DNA of 64,000 bases. Origin: Culex pipiens pallens. Its lineage: Eukaryota > Arthropoda > Insecta > Diptera > Culicidae. The notes beneath the pieces are model-generated. The model was not told the DNA's origin. It searched no databases and saw only the letters and a list, made by a program, of their open reading frames with translations. Made by a program: the position numbers and the translations under genes. Shown piece after piece: positions 21,600-32,936 of the stretch (position 1 is the first letter of the stretch; the number at the start of each line of letters is the position of its first letter). Where the stretch lies: positions 67,555,005 to 67,619,004 of the forward strand of contig NC_068938.1 in assembly GCF_016801865.2 (NCBI RefSeq), written 5' to 3'.

Positions 21600-24186
21600 T
21601 GTGATTAGGATGGGGTAGGATATTTCGTTTTATCAATAAACGTTGAATTCACAAAAAAAGTATTTTCTGATTTTGAAATTTCAAGTACAAAAGCTGTCTT
21701 TTTTAGTCCGGCAACACAAAAATAACCGACAATTTAAAAATACTTATTTTGAGTATTAAATTATAAGTAAAATAAAAAAACGGCTTTTTCCGGTTTATCT
21801 ATATTTTTCTGATATTTCCTAAACATAACCTACAACTTTGCCGAAGACACCAAACCGATCAGGAATCCTTTCTCAAGATACATAAAATATATTTTCGATC
21901 ATTTACATGCCCGTTTTGTATTACCAGCATGCAAAAACCAATGATGATGTATGTATTCTAGTTATACTCCTCCTAAATTTTCAAGAATTAAAGAGTGTAA
22001 TCTAACAGACAATAATTACTTCTTGGTAAAATCATGTGTGAAGGTTGCGCAGGTGTCGATTGCTTTTTATTAGCCATTTCGCGTGCAAGATGCATATTTT
22101 CCAACACTTTTTCATGCACTTTGCTGCAATGATTTATAGTGTGCATTCTTGCAACATTTTCAACATCATTGAATCAAGAGTGTCGTATTTTTGTTTTATG
22201 GCTCTATGTGGTTCATTGTGTGTATGTGTTTGCAAACAACGACATGTGGGCAACAATCTTTCGATGGCCAATTGAGAATAGAGATGCTAATGAGGACGAT
22301 GAGCGACGGCCGAAACCGCTGATCTAGAGGAGGTCGTCTGAAATGTAGTAGAGAGTACACATTGTTTGCGGTGCAATATTGTTTCAAGTGGACAGAGGAG
22401 TGCATTTGAATTAAGTTTGTTTTGGAGTGTTGGACGCTTTCGTTTCACGATGATATTGTGTTTCGCTTTGTTGAGAAATGAAGTTTGAAATCATACCGAT
22501 TAAATCGTGTTGATTTCACCGTTCTTCATTGATTTTGGAGGATTGTAGAAAATCGCTCTGTAATTGACATGAAAGAATGTGATATTTGAATAGCTTTTTC
22601 ATCTCATGTCAATGTTTTTAAAAGTGGTCTAGTATATCTTTAAGTCGTGAGTACCGCACCTCGGATGTTCATAAACTAATCGAAGTTCATCAAAAACCCG
22701 CTCACGACAAGCTCCACTTCAACCTGTGAAGACTTAACATTTTCCAAGTCACTAAACATCGATTGCACCTATTATTTTTCGCAGCTAAAGAAAGATGATG
22801 AAGCCTAACCCGAAAACAACATCTGGTCATCGAGATTGGATTTTCGGATTTTGTTTTAACGCTTAAACAGCATAACTGCACAGAGCTTGTAACGTGAACC
22901 GACTCAACTAGGTGGCCTGAATCTTCTTCAACAAAGGGGATTTCCCTAAAGTTTGAGTGACGTGCATTAATTTTGTTGTTGTTTAAAATTTGATTAGCAC
23001 GCATCTTAGGCAATTTCCAGCTGAAAAACAACTCGGCTTTTTGTTGAATTTGTTTTTGCACTCGGCAAAACCTGATCAACCCAGTCTAGTAAGACGAAAT
23101 AGATTTCATACCAACTAGAGCCGCACACTAAACCACAACCAAACAGGTTCTGTGAGCAAACCCGGGGTTTGGTTCGCGGTTTCAAATGTCAGCGGAATAA
23201 TCGAAATCACGCTCTCGGCTAATTCAAACACAACGCGACGACGACAACGATGAGGGTGAATGATTTAAAAGTGCTCGAACGGGCACTTTAACTCTCTGTG
23301 GCTGGGGTTACTTCTAATATCAGAATATCAGCTTTTGAGTTTGAAAAACGAGCTAAAGAGAGAATGACGTTCTATCTGCGAAATTTATCTCTCAATGAGT
23401 ACTCAGTGAAACTCTTTTGATGATAATCCTTCAATCGCTGGTATCCATTATTTTGTCAGAACTTCGTCTTCTGTACCTCAATGTCAGAAAAGCTGTCAAA
23501 CTTTTCATGGAAATTGAATTTTCTCACTTCTGACTGTTACCGGACATTGATCAATTTATTGAAGGTAACTGTATCGTAGCTATTCACTATTGAATCTCAA
23601 TAACTGTACACAGCATCTTCAATCGATTTCTATTGACCACTTGTTGACAAATAGTCGACGACCACAACATTCTTCTGCAGCATTTGCACAACTGAATCAG
23701 CTCAACCAGGCGTCAAGCAGATGAAACCACCTCCATAATGATCAAGAGATTCTCACTCGAGAACGAGTGGAATTCCAAGTCGCCGCTGTAGCAAACCCTA
23801 ATTGCCACTCAACTTGGAATGCAACAATTTCGCACTCGTGCGCTCGCGCTTCGAGGACTCTTCAAAATTGGAATAGCCGAGGTCTGCCACGTGACGCTTG
23901 GCCTACGCGGAACTTCCCAGCCGCCGTAATCTTCTTATCAGCTCAATTGGCACCCTTTTGACCCTTTGGGATTTGCATTTCTGGACCGGAGATTGAACTC
24001 AATGATTGGGAGCAGGAGGAGGAGAACAACAAAGCCACACAGCTGGAAGACGCGGCCAGCTTGACCTGGATCGGAATTATTTAGTGGCGCAGCTGCACTG
24101 CAGCAGCTGGTGCACCTCCAAACTCCGGATTGAGATGAAATCGAAAGGGTGAATCTCTGTTGGGGCACTCAAATGGAAGAACTCTG
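21600..24186. other. Intergenic stretch, no gene supported
   Basis: Several short frames occur (for example 22702-23079 minus and 23938-24168 minus) but none shows a domain, splice context or codon pattern. The part 23760-24160 is GC-richer. Confidence 0.4.
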
Positions 24187-24784
24187 ACAGTTGAGCAATT
24201 TTCTACGAAATATGTCTTTTTTTTGTTTTTATTTTTTGTATTTTTTATCCGGCTGAAACTTATTTGGTGCCCTCGGTATGCCCAAAGAAGCCATTTTGCA
24301 TCATTAATTTGTCCATATAATTATCCATACAAATTTGGCAGCTGTCCATACAAAAATGACTTATGAAAATTCAAAAATCTGTATCTTTTGAAGGAATTTT
24401 TGATCGATTTGGTGTTTTCAGCAAAGTTGTAGGTATGGATAAGGAATACACTGAAAAAAAATGATACACGGTAAAAAAATGTGTTGGTGATTTTTAATTT
24501 AACTTTTTGTCACTTAAACTTGATTTGCAAAAAAAAAGCATTATTTTTTTATATATGTTTTAAGGGACATCAAATGACCGATTCTTTCGTGACAGGACAA
24601 CGTTTGTACGCATATGATTTCAGTTTTTTTGCTAATAACTTTAAAATCTGTGGGAAAAGGTACCAATATTTATACAAATTTGGAAAGTACATTAAATTTA
24701 CAATAAGATTCACTCCAGCAAACATTTTAAAACACAAAGTTTGAGTCAAGTGAGATACAAATGTAGCGTGACGGGACAACATCG

Positions 24785-25007
24785 TACACAGAAAAAAATT
24801 GTGTAAATTTGGAAGGTGTAATTTTGGAAGGTTGAATATTACCTCTTTTATGATGGAATTTTACCTCAATTTAGACTGAAAAAGTGACATTACAACAGAA
24901 TAGTGGTAAAATTACACATTTTCAGAGGTAAAATTACACATTTTTTCTGACATAAAAAATGTACCCCTTCCCAGATGTAATTTTACCATGATTTTTTTTT
25001 CTGTGTA
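24785..25007. mobile_element. 223-base MITE with TACACAGAAAAAAA ends
   Basis: Starts TACACAGAAAAAAATTG and ends ATTTTTTTTTCTGTGTA. Interior repeats the words GTAAAATTACACATTTT and ATTTTACC in both orientations. Nested within the 24577-26434 element. Confidence 0.75.
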
Positions 25008-25269
25008 CAATTGGATCATTTTGATTTTTGATACACAAAAGTGAAGAACTCTGCTCTCCTAGTAAGTTTTTGGAAAAACCTTTTTCTACAGTTGTTTCTA
25101 AAATGAAAAACGAAGATTTTGCTTCCTGGATCACCCAATTTCGTCAAATTTTGTTGATTTGACAGGTACTTTTCGTGACGGGACAACGCAAATATTTTGC
25201 AAAGGAGGGTTTTGCTCGCGTTGTCCCGTCACGAAATGAAGCAATTGTGAAAATCTCTACTGACTAGTC

Positions 25270-25700
25270 AACTTTAACTAACTTAGGGTCGCTGAGCTCG
25301 AATATGACTCCTAGAATACTCCAAAGTATTCAGGGAATGTGAAATCCAAGATGGCGGCCAATATGGCGGTGCTAGATTATTCGATATTTTATAAAGAAAT
25401 GTAACTGGCAATGAACAGGTCAAATTGATCAAAGGTTTGCTGAACTCGAATATGAGCCCTAGAATATTCCAAAATACTCAGGGAATGTGCAGGAATTGCA
25501 CATTCCAAAATGGCGGCCATATGGCGAAGCTAGAAAGTTTGTTTTTTTTTTCTCAGGGTTGTAACAGGCAATCAACGGGTCAAATTTAACTAATTTGGGG
25601 TCGCTGAACTCGAATATGAGCCATAAAATACTCCAGAGTACTCAGGGAATGTGCAATCCAAGATGTCGGCCAATATGGCGAAGCTAGAAAATCCTTTCAT
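25270..25700. repeat. Three diverged tandem units of ~145-170 bases
   Basis: The phrase CTGAACTCGAATATGA recurs at about 25293, 25440 and 25607, each followed by ACTCAGGGAATGTG and by CCAATATGGCG-type words. Confidence 0.8.
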
Positions 25701-28429
25701 GGTGGTTTTTCCATTCAGCCGCCATATTAGACGCCATCTTGAATACCTCGCTTCCCTTTGAGACTCAGGAAAATTTGGATTTAAGAGTGTCGATTTAGTC
25801 TAGATCGATCAAAAACTGGCCTGTTACACGATTTGCTTCTAGACACGACAAATGAGCACCTTTTTTTGAATTCGTACCTTGACCAAAAAATTGGCGTGAC
25901 GGGACAACGCAAACTTGCGTCAGTCGTAACTCTGGTTCCTTTTGACCAATTTCCGATTTCTAATAAGCATTTCAAAGGGTTTTTCGAGTACGAAGAAAAT
26001 CCAAAATATGATGCAAATCCGATTTCACGAACTATTGCAATTTAAACAATTGTCATTTTTCGTGACGGGACAACGCTTCCATATACCCCCTTTTTAAATG
26101 TCCTGTATAATTTTATACCTACAGAATCTGCTCTTGTCAATAAGAGGGCGTATAAAAGAGTCATTTTACTATAAAATTCCGTTTAGAATGATGAAATATC
26201 TGCATTCCATCCATTAATTTGAGGAATTATTTAAAAAAAGTTGGGAAAATTAAAAAAAACCAGCGTTTATACATTTTACAACTTTTGCTCACAGATATGT
26301 TTAGAATAGGAACTTTGGTGTGGAAATATGTTTTTTGTGTTGTTCAAATAGTTGGAAAACATTAAATTATCAGAACCATCCAAAGTTCAACTTGAAAAAA
26401 TGACTGTTTGGTAAACAAGTGCTAAGAATCGGTCAAATGCCAACTTTTCAGAAATTTCCAGAATGTGCAAAAAATCTTTGACCGAGTTCTGATTTTTTGA
26501 ATCAATACTGAATTTAAAAAAAATCGAAATTTTGGTCGCAAAAATTTTTCAACTTCATTTTTCGATGTAAAATCAAATTTGAAATCAAAAATTACTCAAG
26601 TGAAATTTTGATAAAGTGCACCGTTTTCAAGTTATTTCCATTTTCAGGTATCTTTTTTGAAAAAAGTCGCAGCTATTCATTTTTTAAGATTCAAGATTGA
26701 GATTTTTGAGATCGTCTACTTTTTAAAAAAAGATTTTTGAAGAGCTGAAAAAATTCTCTATATTTTGCTTTTTTTTTCAACTTTGTTGATACGACCTTTA
26801 GTTGTTGAGATATTGCCATGCAAAGGTTTAAAAACATGAAAATTTATGTTTTCTTAGTCTCACCCTATCAACCCATAGTTTTCTGATTTCGATATCTCAG
26901 CAACTAATGGTCCGATTTTCAATGTTAAATTATGAAACATTCGTAAAATTTTCCGATCTTTCCGAACTCAAAATAAATTCATTTTTGAATCAAGACTTAT
27001 ATTAAAAAAGGGTCAAACATTCAATATTACGCCTTTATGAAATGTTAGTTTTCGGAAAGATCGGCAAATTTCACGAATGTTTCATATTTTAACATTGAAA
27101 ATCAGACCATAAGTTGCTGAGATATCGACGTTAGAAAATTGTGTGTTTTTTTTTTTGGGGTGAGACTTAGGAAACATCAATTTTCCTGTTTTTAAACCTT
27201 TGCATGGCAATATCTCAGCAACTAAGGGTCGTATCAACAAAATTCAAAAATTCAAAAAAAAAAATCAAAAAAGAGAATTTTCTCAGCTTATCAATTTTTT
27301 TTTTTTTTTTTAAATTGGGCAAACATCAGCTCTAATTTAAAAAAATGAATAGCTCCGACTATTTTCAAAAAAGTTACCTAAAAATGACTAAAACTTGAAA
27401 ACGGTTCAATTTATCTAACTAAAGTTTTGTTTGATTGCAAATTCAATTTTACATCGAAATATGAAGTTGAAAATTTTGTTGGGACCAGCATTTCGATTTT
27501 TTGAAAAACAATTGAATCAAAAATTCATAACTCGGTCAAAGATTTTTTCCACATTCTGGAAATTTCTGAAAAGTTGGCATTTTATGTCACCTTAAACATT
27601 TCAAAAAATAAAAACAATAAAAATAGTGTTTTTTTTTTGCAAATCAAGTTTAAGTGCCAAAAAGTTAAATAAAAAATCGCCAAAACATTGTTTACCGTGT
27701 ATCATTTTTTTTTTCAGTGTAGTCCATACCCATACTTACAACTTTGCGGAAGACACCAAATCGATCAAAAAATTCCTTCAAAAGATACAGATTTTTGAAT
27801 TTTCATATATCATTTTTGTATGGACAGCTATTAAATTTGTATGGAAAATTATATGGACAAACTGATGATGCAAAATGGATTCATTGGGCATACTGAAAGC
27901 ACCAAAAAAGTTTCAGCCGGATAAAAAAATACAAAAAAAATGAATGAACGAAATCTCAGAGAATAGCTCAGTTGCGTTGCGTTGTCTTGAACTAGTCGAC
28001 CTGAAATATCAAGTGGTATTTGATGTCTGGGATCTCTCATTGGGGTGCATTTAGCATGCGTTTTTAGGGAGAATCGCGTGCAAAGGAAATGTTAAGGCCA
28101 GATCCAGATACAGACGTTTTCGAGAGGTATTGACCGCTTGGTGAAGGTAGCATGTCTGAGCGATTCTCGGTTATCGGATCGTTTTATTTAAAATTTGACT
28201 AACTTACAGAGGCTTTTAGTTAAACCTCGCTTCCCCAAAACCAGCCTTCAATGTCAACACGCGATGAATTCCACGTCCAAAACCATAAAACATGGACTCA
28301 TAATTCGCACGTAACGCACGAACTTGAACCTGAAAACCTAGCGGAGGTGTACTCAGGAGGTACCTTGAGCATGACGCAAAAGACAATCGCACGCGGCCAA
28401 TTATAGTGGTGACCGTTGATTACTATTAT

Positions 28430-29480
28430 TAATGGGACTTGTACGCCGCTTTATCGACCAGTCATCAATATAAATTGATGCAATCCGAATCAAACAGCCA
28501 TGAAGCTCTGTCATTCGTTCAGTTTTTGATGGGCCGCGTGCGCGTCACTCATCCCTTAACCTTAACGTTTTGGAATGCGGTGGCGCCGCACCTGTTTGCG
28601 GAGACTCTGTTCAATTACCACATCAGCTTTTAAATTGTTACTTGATGGGTGCAGACTTTGTCACGTCGTTGACTCCACAGCGACACATTGAGGTTAGGTC
28701 GCCGAATTCAGCGAACCGCCCGATTTGGGAAACCTCGCAAATGTTTTATGGTTCCTTTTAAGGGAGAAAGTTTGACCACTTGACGAACCCCCCTCATACG
28801 GATAATGTTATCCAGTTTGAAAGTTACGACCGTGTGTGGAACAATGCGCTGCGCGCCAAGATGCGCTCCAGATATCACGGACTTGTCCGTTTTATCACTT
28901 GACTGACGAAGAACAAAGCGCGACTGCACGGCTACCGTCAAACCCTGGCTGCAAGACAGCGCAAGCACAACGTGTCCTATCTGCAGCCGCGATTGGTTCA
29001 AGGTAGCGGAGAACCTCGCGATATCGTCGAACGCTTGAATGTCAACAAAGGCTTGCCAGCATTGGCAAGCCCCTCGTCGTCTCATTTTGGGGCCACCGAA
29101 TAGAACACGCCGTGACTGGGCGCGAAATTTGCGAAAAAAATGTGGCTTAAGCTTGAGGAATTTGAGCGCGAACGCTCAAGACGCGCACGGACTTTGAAGA
29201 GAGAACGGGACGGAAGCGGCGGAACGGGCGATTAATGCAAATCGACTTGAAATTATGAAAACATCACATTAATGGGTCTGGCCAAGCTGGACCGACAAGG
29301 TGAACTGGGGATGGAGTGAAATAGTTTGAAGGGATTTCGACACGGCGCAGCTGATGTCCGTCGATAGGCGGCGCGAGGAAGCCCGTTAGAAACTCGGTCA
29401 AATGGGAGATTTACGCGGTGTTCAACCGGAGCTGATTGGTTCTTAATTATGTGATGGAAAGGGTACTGAAGATGCACAAA
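28430..29480 (+). pseudogene. Decayed protein-coding sequence, family unknown
   Basis: Coding-like composition in adjacent plus-strand frames interrupted by stops and shifts. First block, 28439-28633, ends in a stop. A second frame continues to 28761. A third, about 28763-29101, is open except for one TGA near 28901 and includes a basic run (KMRSRYHGLVRF, ARQRKHNVSYLQPR). A fourth, about 29140-29240, is strongly charged and helical (LEEFERERSRRARTLKRE). The order suggests a soluble coiled-coil-containing protein. No family is recognised, and an endogenised foreign sequence cannot be excluded. It begins about 450 bases past the foldback element. Confidence 0.45.
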
Positions 29481-30986
29481 GTGGCTTTAATTGTAACGGA
29501 TTGAACCAATTTGGGACGATTAGGAACTCTTCAACTAAAGATGAGACCTGATCTGTTTTCTTTTTCTTTGTAAAACTACTAAGGATAGTACAAATTTCAT
29601 TAAAAGTTTTCATCTCACGGTTCTGATCGAGGTCGAAGATGGGGGGCAGAAACTAAATTTAATAAAGTATCACTAAAAATTTTTATACATTATTTGGAAC
29701 CATTTGGTTGGTTTATTTATCTCCGTTTTCTATCTTAAAGTTACCTCCTTAACCTGATAAAAAGTTGTAAACTAACAGGCTCTCGTCACAAATAAACAAT
29801 CAATTACAATTATATTAGTTTTTCTACCACCACAAAAATAGAAAATTGCATAAAATACATGCAAATATTTTAATTTTTAAGGTTGCACGATTTCATCCGT
29901 TCTGTGGTCTTAAATATCAAAATTTTACTGTAATTGCAAAATAAACGTTATACAACGTATTCTAAATAGTTTACAATCTTTTACTAGCTACAGCCTTGGA
30001 AATTTAGTGTTTTAGTATAAGTATTTTTTGCCCGTTTTTTTTTTGGGAAAATTTCGAAGGAGAGGGAATCATTAACTTCAATTAAAATTTGCATTGGCCA
30101 GACTTTTTTCTTAAATTTTTACTTTTATCTGGGAGGTTTTCCTTCTGTGATGTATTTTTAGAAAAGAAAAGTGACTGCGCCTGAAAGCAGGGTTGCCAGG
30201 TTGCCTGATAAATCTGGGAATGCCAGATTTTTCAAGTGTCAGCCAGAAGAAAGATCCATCCTTCTCTGTGCCAGATATTGACAGATTTTGCTAGATTTTT
30301 CACTTTATGGCCATTTTGAACAACTTTTTGATTAAAATGAACGAATTTAAATGAAAATCGAAAAATTTAGAATGTTTTTTTCTAAAAGAAAATGGCAATT
30401 CATCAATTTTGTGGCCGTAAATCTAACTTCTACAAACTTTTCTATTAATATATTCCTTCCCCTTTACCATTAAAAACTATTAGATTTTCTTCTGCCAGAT
30501 TTTTCCAGATTTTTTTATCGATACTTTGCCAGCTTTTGAAATTTTGACCTGGTAACCCTGCTTGAAAGTGACTGGAAATAGAAAAAAAAACTGTATGAGT
30601 AATAATTAATTGTTTGATGCTCATGCAGCAAAAACTTAAAATTAACAGAATGTTTAAAAAGGTGAAACAACATTGCATATTTTTTGTTAAAAAAACAGAA
30701 ATCAGCACTTGTACTTTATTTTTATTATTCTTATGTCAACTATACATTTTGTTCACCAATCTTTAACAAGACACTTTAAACATCTTTTTTTAATTCATTT
30801 GTTCTTTTTAGTCACGTGAGATTGTACATAACATGACACAACACATTTTGGATTGCCATTTCAGTAGAATAAACAACTGAATGTGATTCAATAATCATCA
30901 CTTTTGCTGAAATTCGGCAATGAACGAAAACATTGCTGAGAAATCAGTAACAGTAAATCTGTCAAACTGGAATGTCACTTATAACC
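29481..30986. other. AT-rich intergenic stretch
   Basis: Contains a weak inverted pair of phrases around 30187-30300 and 30495-30555 (CAGGGTTGCCAGGT and ACCTGGTAACCCTG), likely a small MITE whose ends read CAGGGTTGCCAGG / CCTGGTAACCCTG. Nothing else recognised. Confidence 0.55.
30188..30561. mobile_element. Small MITE with CAGGGTTGCCAGGT ends
   Basis: Inverted ends CAGGGTTGCCAGGT and ACCTGGTAACCCTG, with CCAGATTTTT words recurring near both ends. Ends beginning CAGGG are common in hAT-type MITEs; the flanking words (GAAAGCAGGG / CCCTGCTTGAAAG) leave the duplication unclear. Confidence 0.6.
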
Positions 30987-31721
30987 AAGGGTCTTGATTT
31001 TCGGTTCAAAGATCAGAAATCACGCACTCATAAACGAACGCTAAATGAAGTGCGCAACCATTCGCGAGCTAACATGACTCGCTAGCTGCCGGTGTCTTGG
31101 TCAATAGCTTCACCCAGCGCTACAAATATACTTCGTGAAGTTCTTTACTTACTCCGTCCGAGTCACAAAATACCATCGAGACGCTCACTTGGTCTGTGCT
31201 ACTACAGTTTGTCGTTAATTTATATATGGCATTGTGGAAATTGCTGTCAAATGTGTCTTTGATGTTGTTTTATCAATAAAATTGCAAAACAGTTTTGATA
31301 ACATTGATATTAAGTAGTTTAAAAATGATCAAAATGAGTCAACTTTCACAGAAAAAAATCAATTCTCGAAACCGTGAAGTCAGTTCACGATTATGAGAAC
31401 CACGAAGGAATATATTCACGTTTATGGTGCAAATGCACCATACTCATGAATAAATTCCTTCGTGGATCTCACATTCGTGAACTTAATTCACGATTACGGG
31501 AATTGATTTTTTTCTGTGTTGAGCGACAAAGCGCAATCAGCCTCTCTGAGCCATTCGCTGTACTACCCGATTGTAGTGAGAGGGAGAGCAAAGAGAGAGT
31601 ATTCAGTAGCGATTGGTGTGGAAGTGACAAACGATAGGAAACGGTCAGAACAGTTTTTGTCGCGTTCGATTTGTGATCATGAGTAACAGAGTATTTTTGG
31701 AGCAATCAGGACCCTTGAGTA
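30987..31721. mobile_element. Non-autonomous DNA element, copy 1
   Basis: Ends CAAGGGTCTTGAT and ATCAGGACCCTTG are inverted. It is homologous, in opposite orientation, to 55279-55800: shared stretches include CGGTTCAAAGATCAGAAA, CGCAACCATTCGCGAGC and the block around GAGTATTCAGTAGCGAT. A MITE has inserted at 31348-31518. No intact coding frame. Confidence 0.75.
31348..31518. mobile_element. 171-base palindromic MITE
   Basis: Starts CACAGAAAAAAATCAATTC and ends GAATTGATTTTTTTCTGTG. Arms pair through CACGAAGGAA / TTCCTTCGTG with a short centre at GGTGCAAATGCACC. Same family as 10081-10180. The 55 kb relative of the host element lacks it. Confidence 0.88.
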
Positions 31722-32134
31722 AAATGCTTGTAACAACAACTTAGGTACATCTGGTTGATGTGCACCATTGAAAACTAAAGAATCTCAAATTGTGAAGTGC
31801 TCAAAACGAAATGAGGAACATTGATTTAAAAGTTATTCTATATCTTTAAAAACCAATATGAACCAAAAATAATTTTCAAAGAAGTATGCTTTGGATTTCC
31901 AACTATTAATGACACATTCTCCGGCAATGTAAACCTTAGGATGAAATTTTGAAAAGCGTATATGACCTATTTGGATATTTTTACTCGATTCTAGACTACT
32001 TGAAGCTTCAAAAATCATGGTTTTCATTAATTGATCTTTTGAATATCATTATGTACAGGTTGGTTAAGTTATGCATCAATTTGTGATAAAATCATCGTTT
32101 TAAAACATTTTTCTGAAAACTCCTAGTTTTCAGC

Positions 32135-32845
32135 GAAATAAAATCCAAAAATTACACAGTTCAACAAAAAATCAAATGTTTCTTGTCTCTGAGACGAGAA
32201 TATGTGTTCCTAGTAGATTTTTGCCTGCTGAATCCGAATCCGGGTCCAGAATTGCTCCAAATGGTCCCAATTTTGAGATACACCCGTTTGAAATGTTAGT
32301 TTAGGCCAAAATTAGCTACTTTGTCGACTATTTTACAAAAGAACTATTGAATAAACAAATAAACCAATACATGTATCTTAAAGTTCACGTTCTTCCCTTT
32401 CTGAAACATCCCTGGTTTTTAAAATTTGATTGTTTCTACGCATATTTATAGCCATTTTAAAATTAGAATTTGACTTGCATGCAAGTTGGAAAAACTTGAA
32501 TGAGAACCAACTGAAAATATAATTTTAAAATGGATATAAATATGCGTAGAAACAATCAAATTTTGAAAACCAGGGGTGTTCCAGAAAGGGGAAAACGTGA
32601 ACTTTAAGATACATGTATTGGTTTATTTGTTTATTCAATATTTCTTTTGTAAAATAGTCGACAAAGTAGCTTATTTTGGCCTAAACTAACATTTCAAACG
32701 GGTGTATCTCAAAATTGGGACCATTTGGAGCAATTCTGGACCCGGATTCGGATTCAGCAGGCAAAAATCTACTAGGAACACATATACTCGTCTCAGAGAC
32801 AAAATCTTGTTGGACTGTGTTATCCTTTTTATAGCATTTTGTAGG
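32135..32845. mobile_element. ~710-base palindromic foldback element
   Basis: Arms of about 320 bases centred near 32490. Paired phrases include GTCTCTGAGACGAG, TACATGTATCTTAAAGTTCACG, TAGTCGACAAAGTAGCT and CGCATATTTATA against complements. Arm identity is high, suggesting recent origin. No coding sequence. Confidence 0.88.
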
Positions 32846-32936
32846 TTTTTAGATGTACTAAACGGAAATGTCATGGATCTGCAGTTAATCTTAAGTTAAG
32901 TATTTTTTCAAATTAGTGTAAGTTTACCATTTTATT

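Larger units (their letters stand above)
24577..26434. mobile_element. Nested TIR element with six 16-base internal words
   Basis: Ends GACCGATTCTT and AAGAATCGGTC are exact inverted repeats, flanked on both sides by AAAT (24573-24576 and 26435-26438), a probable target duplication. Inside are six copies of CGTGACGGGACAACGC or close variants: 24589, 24767, 25174, 25218 (reverse), 25895 and 26061. It also holds a smaller MITE (24785-25007) and three diverged tandem units (25270-25700). No transposase frame is seen. Confidence 0.82.
24187..27975. mobile_element. Large foldback element with a nested insertion
   Basis: Outer arms of roughly 390 bases (24187-24576 and about 27590-27975) are inverted copies: TATCCGGCTGAAAC at 24247-24260 against GTTTCAGCCGGATA at 27910-27923, and ATACAGATTTTTGAATTTTCAT near 27786 against its complement near 24366. 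Inner arms about 26435-26970 and 27050-27590 also pair (CAACTTTTCAGAAATTTCC; ATCTCAGCAACTAA). Removing the insert 24577-26434 makes the element one continuous palindrome centred near 27000. No coding frames. Confidence 0.85.

Noticed and set aside
22702..23079. 125-codon minus-strand frame
   Set aside because: Composition and lack of any motif suggest a chance frame in AT-rich DNA.
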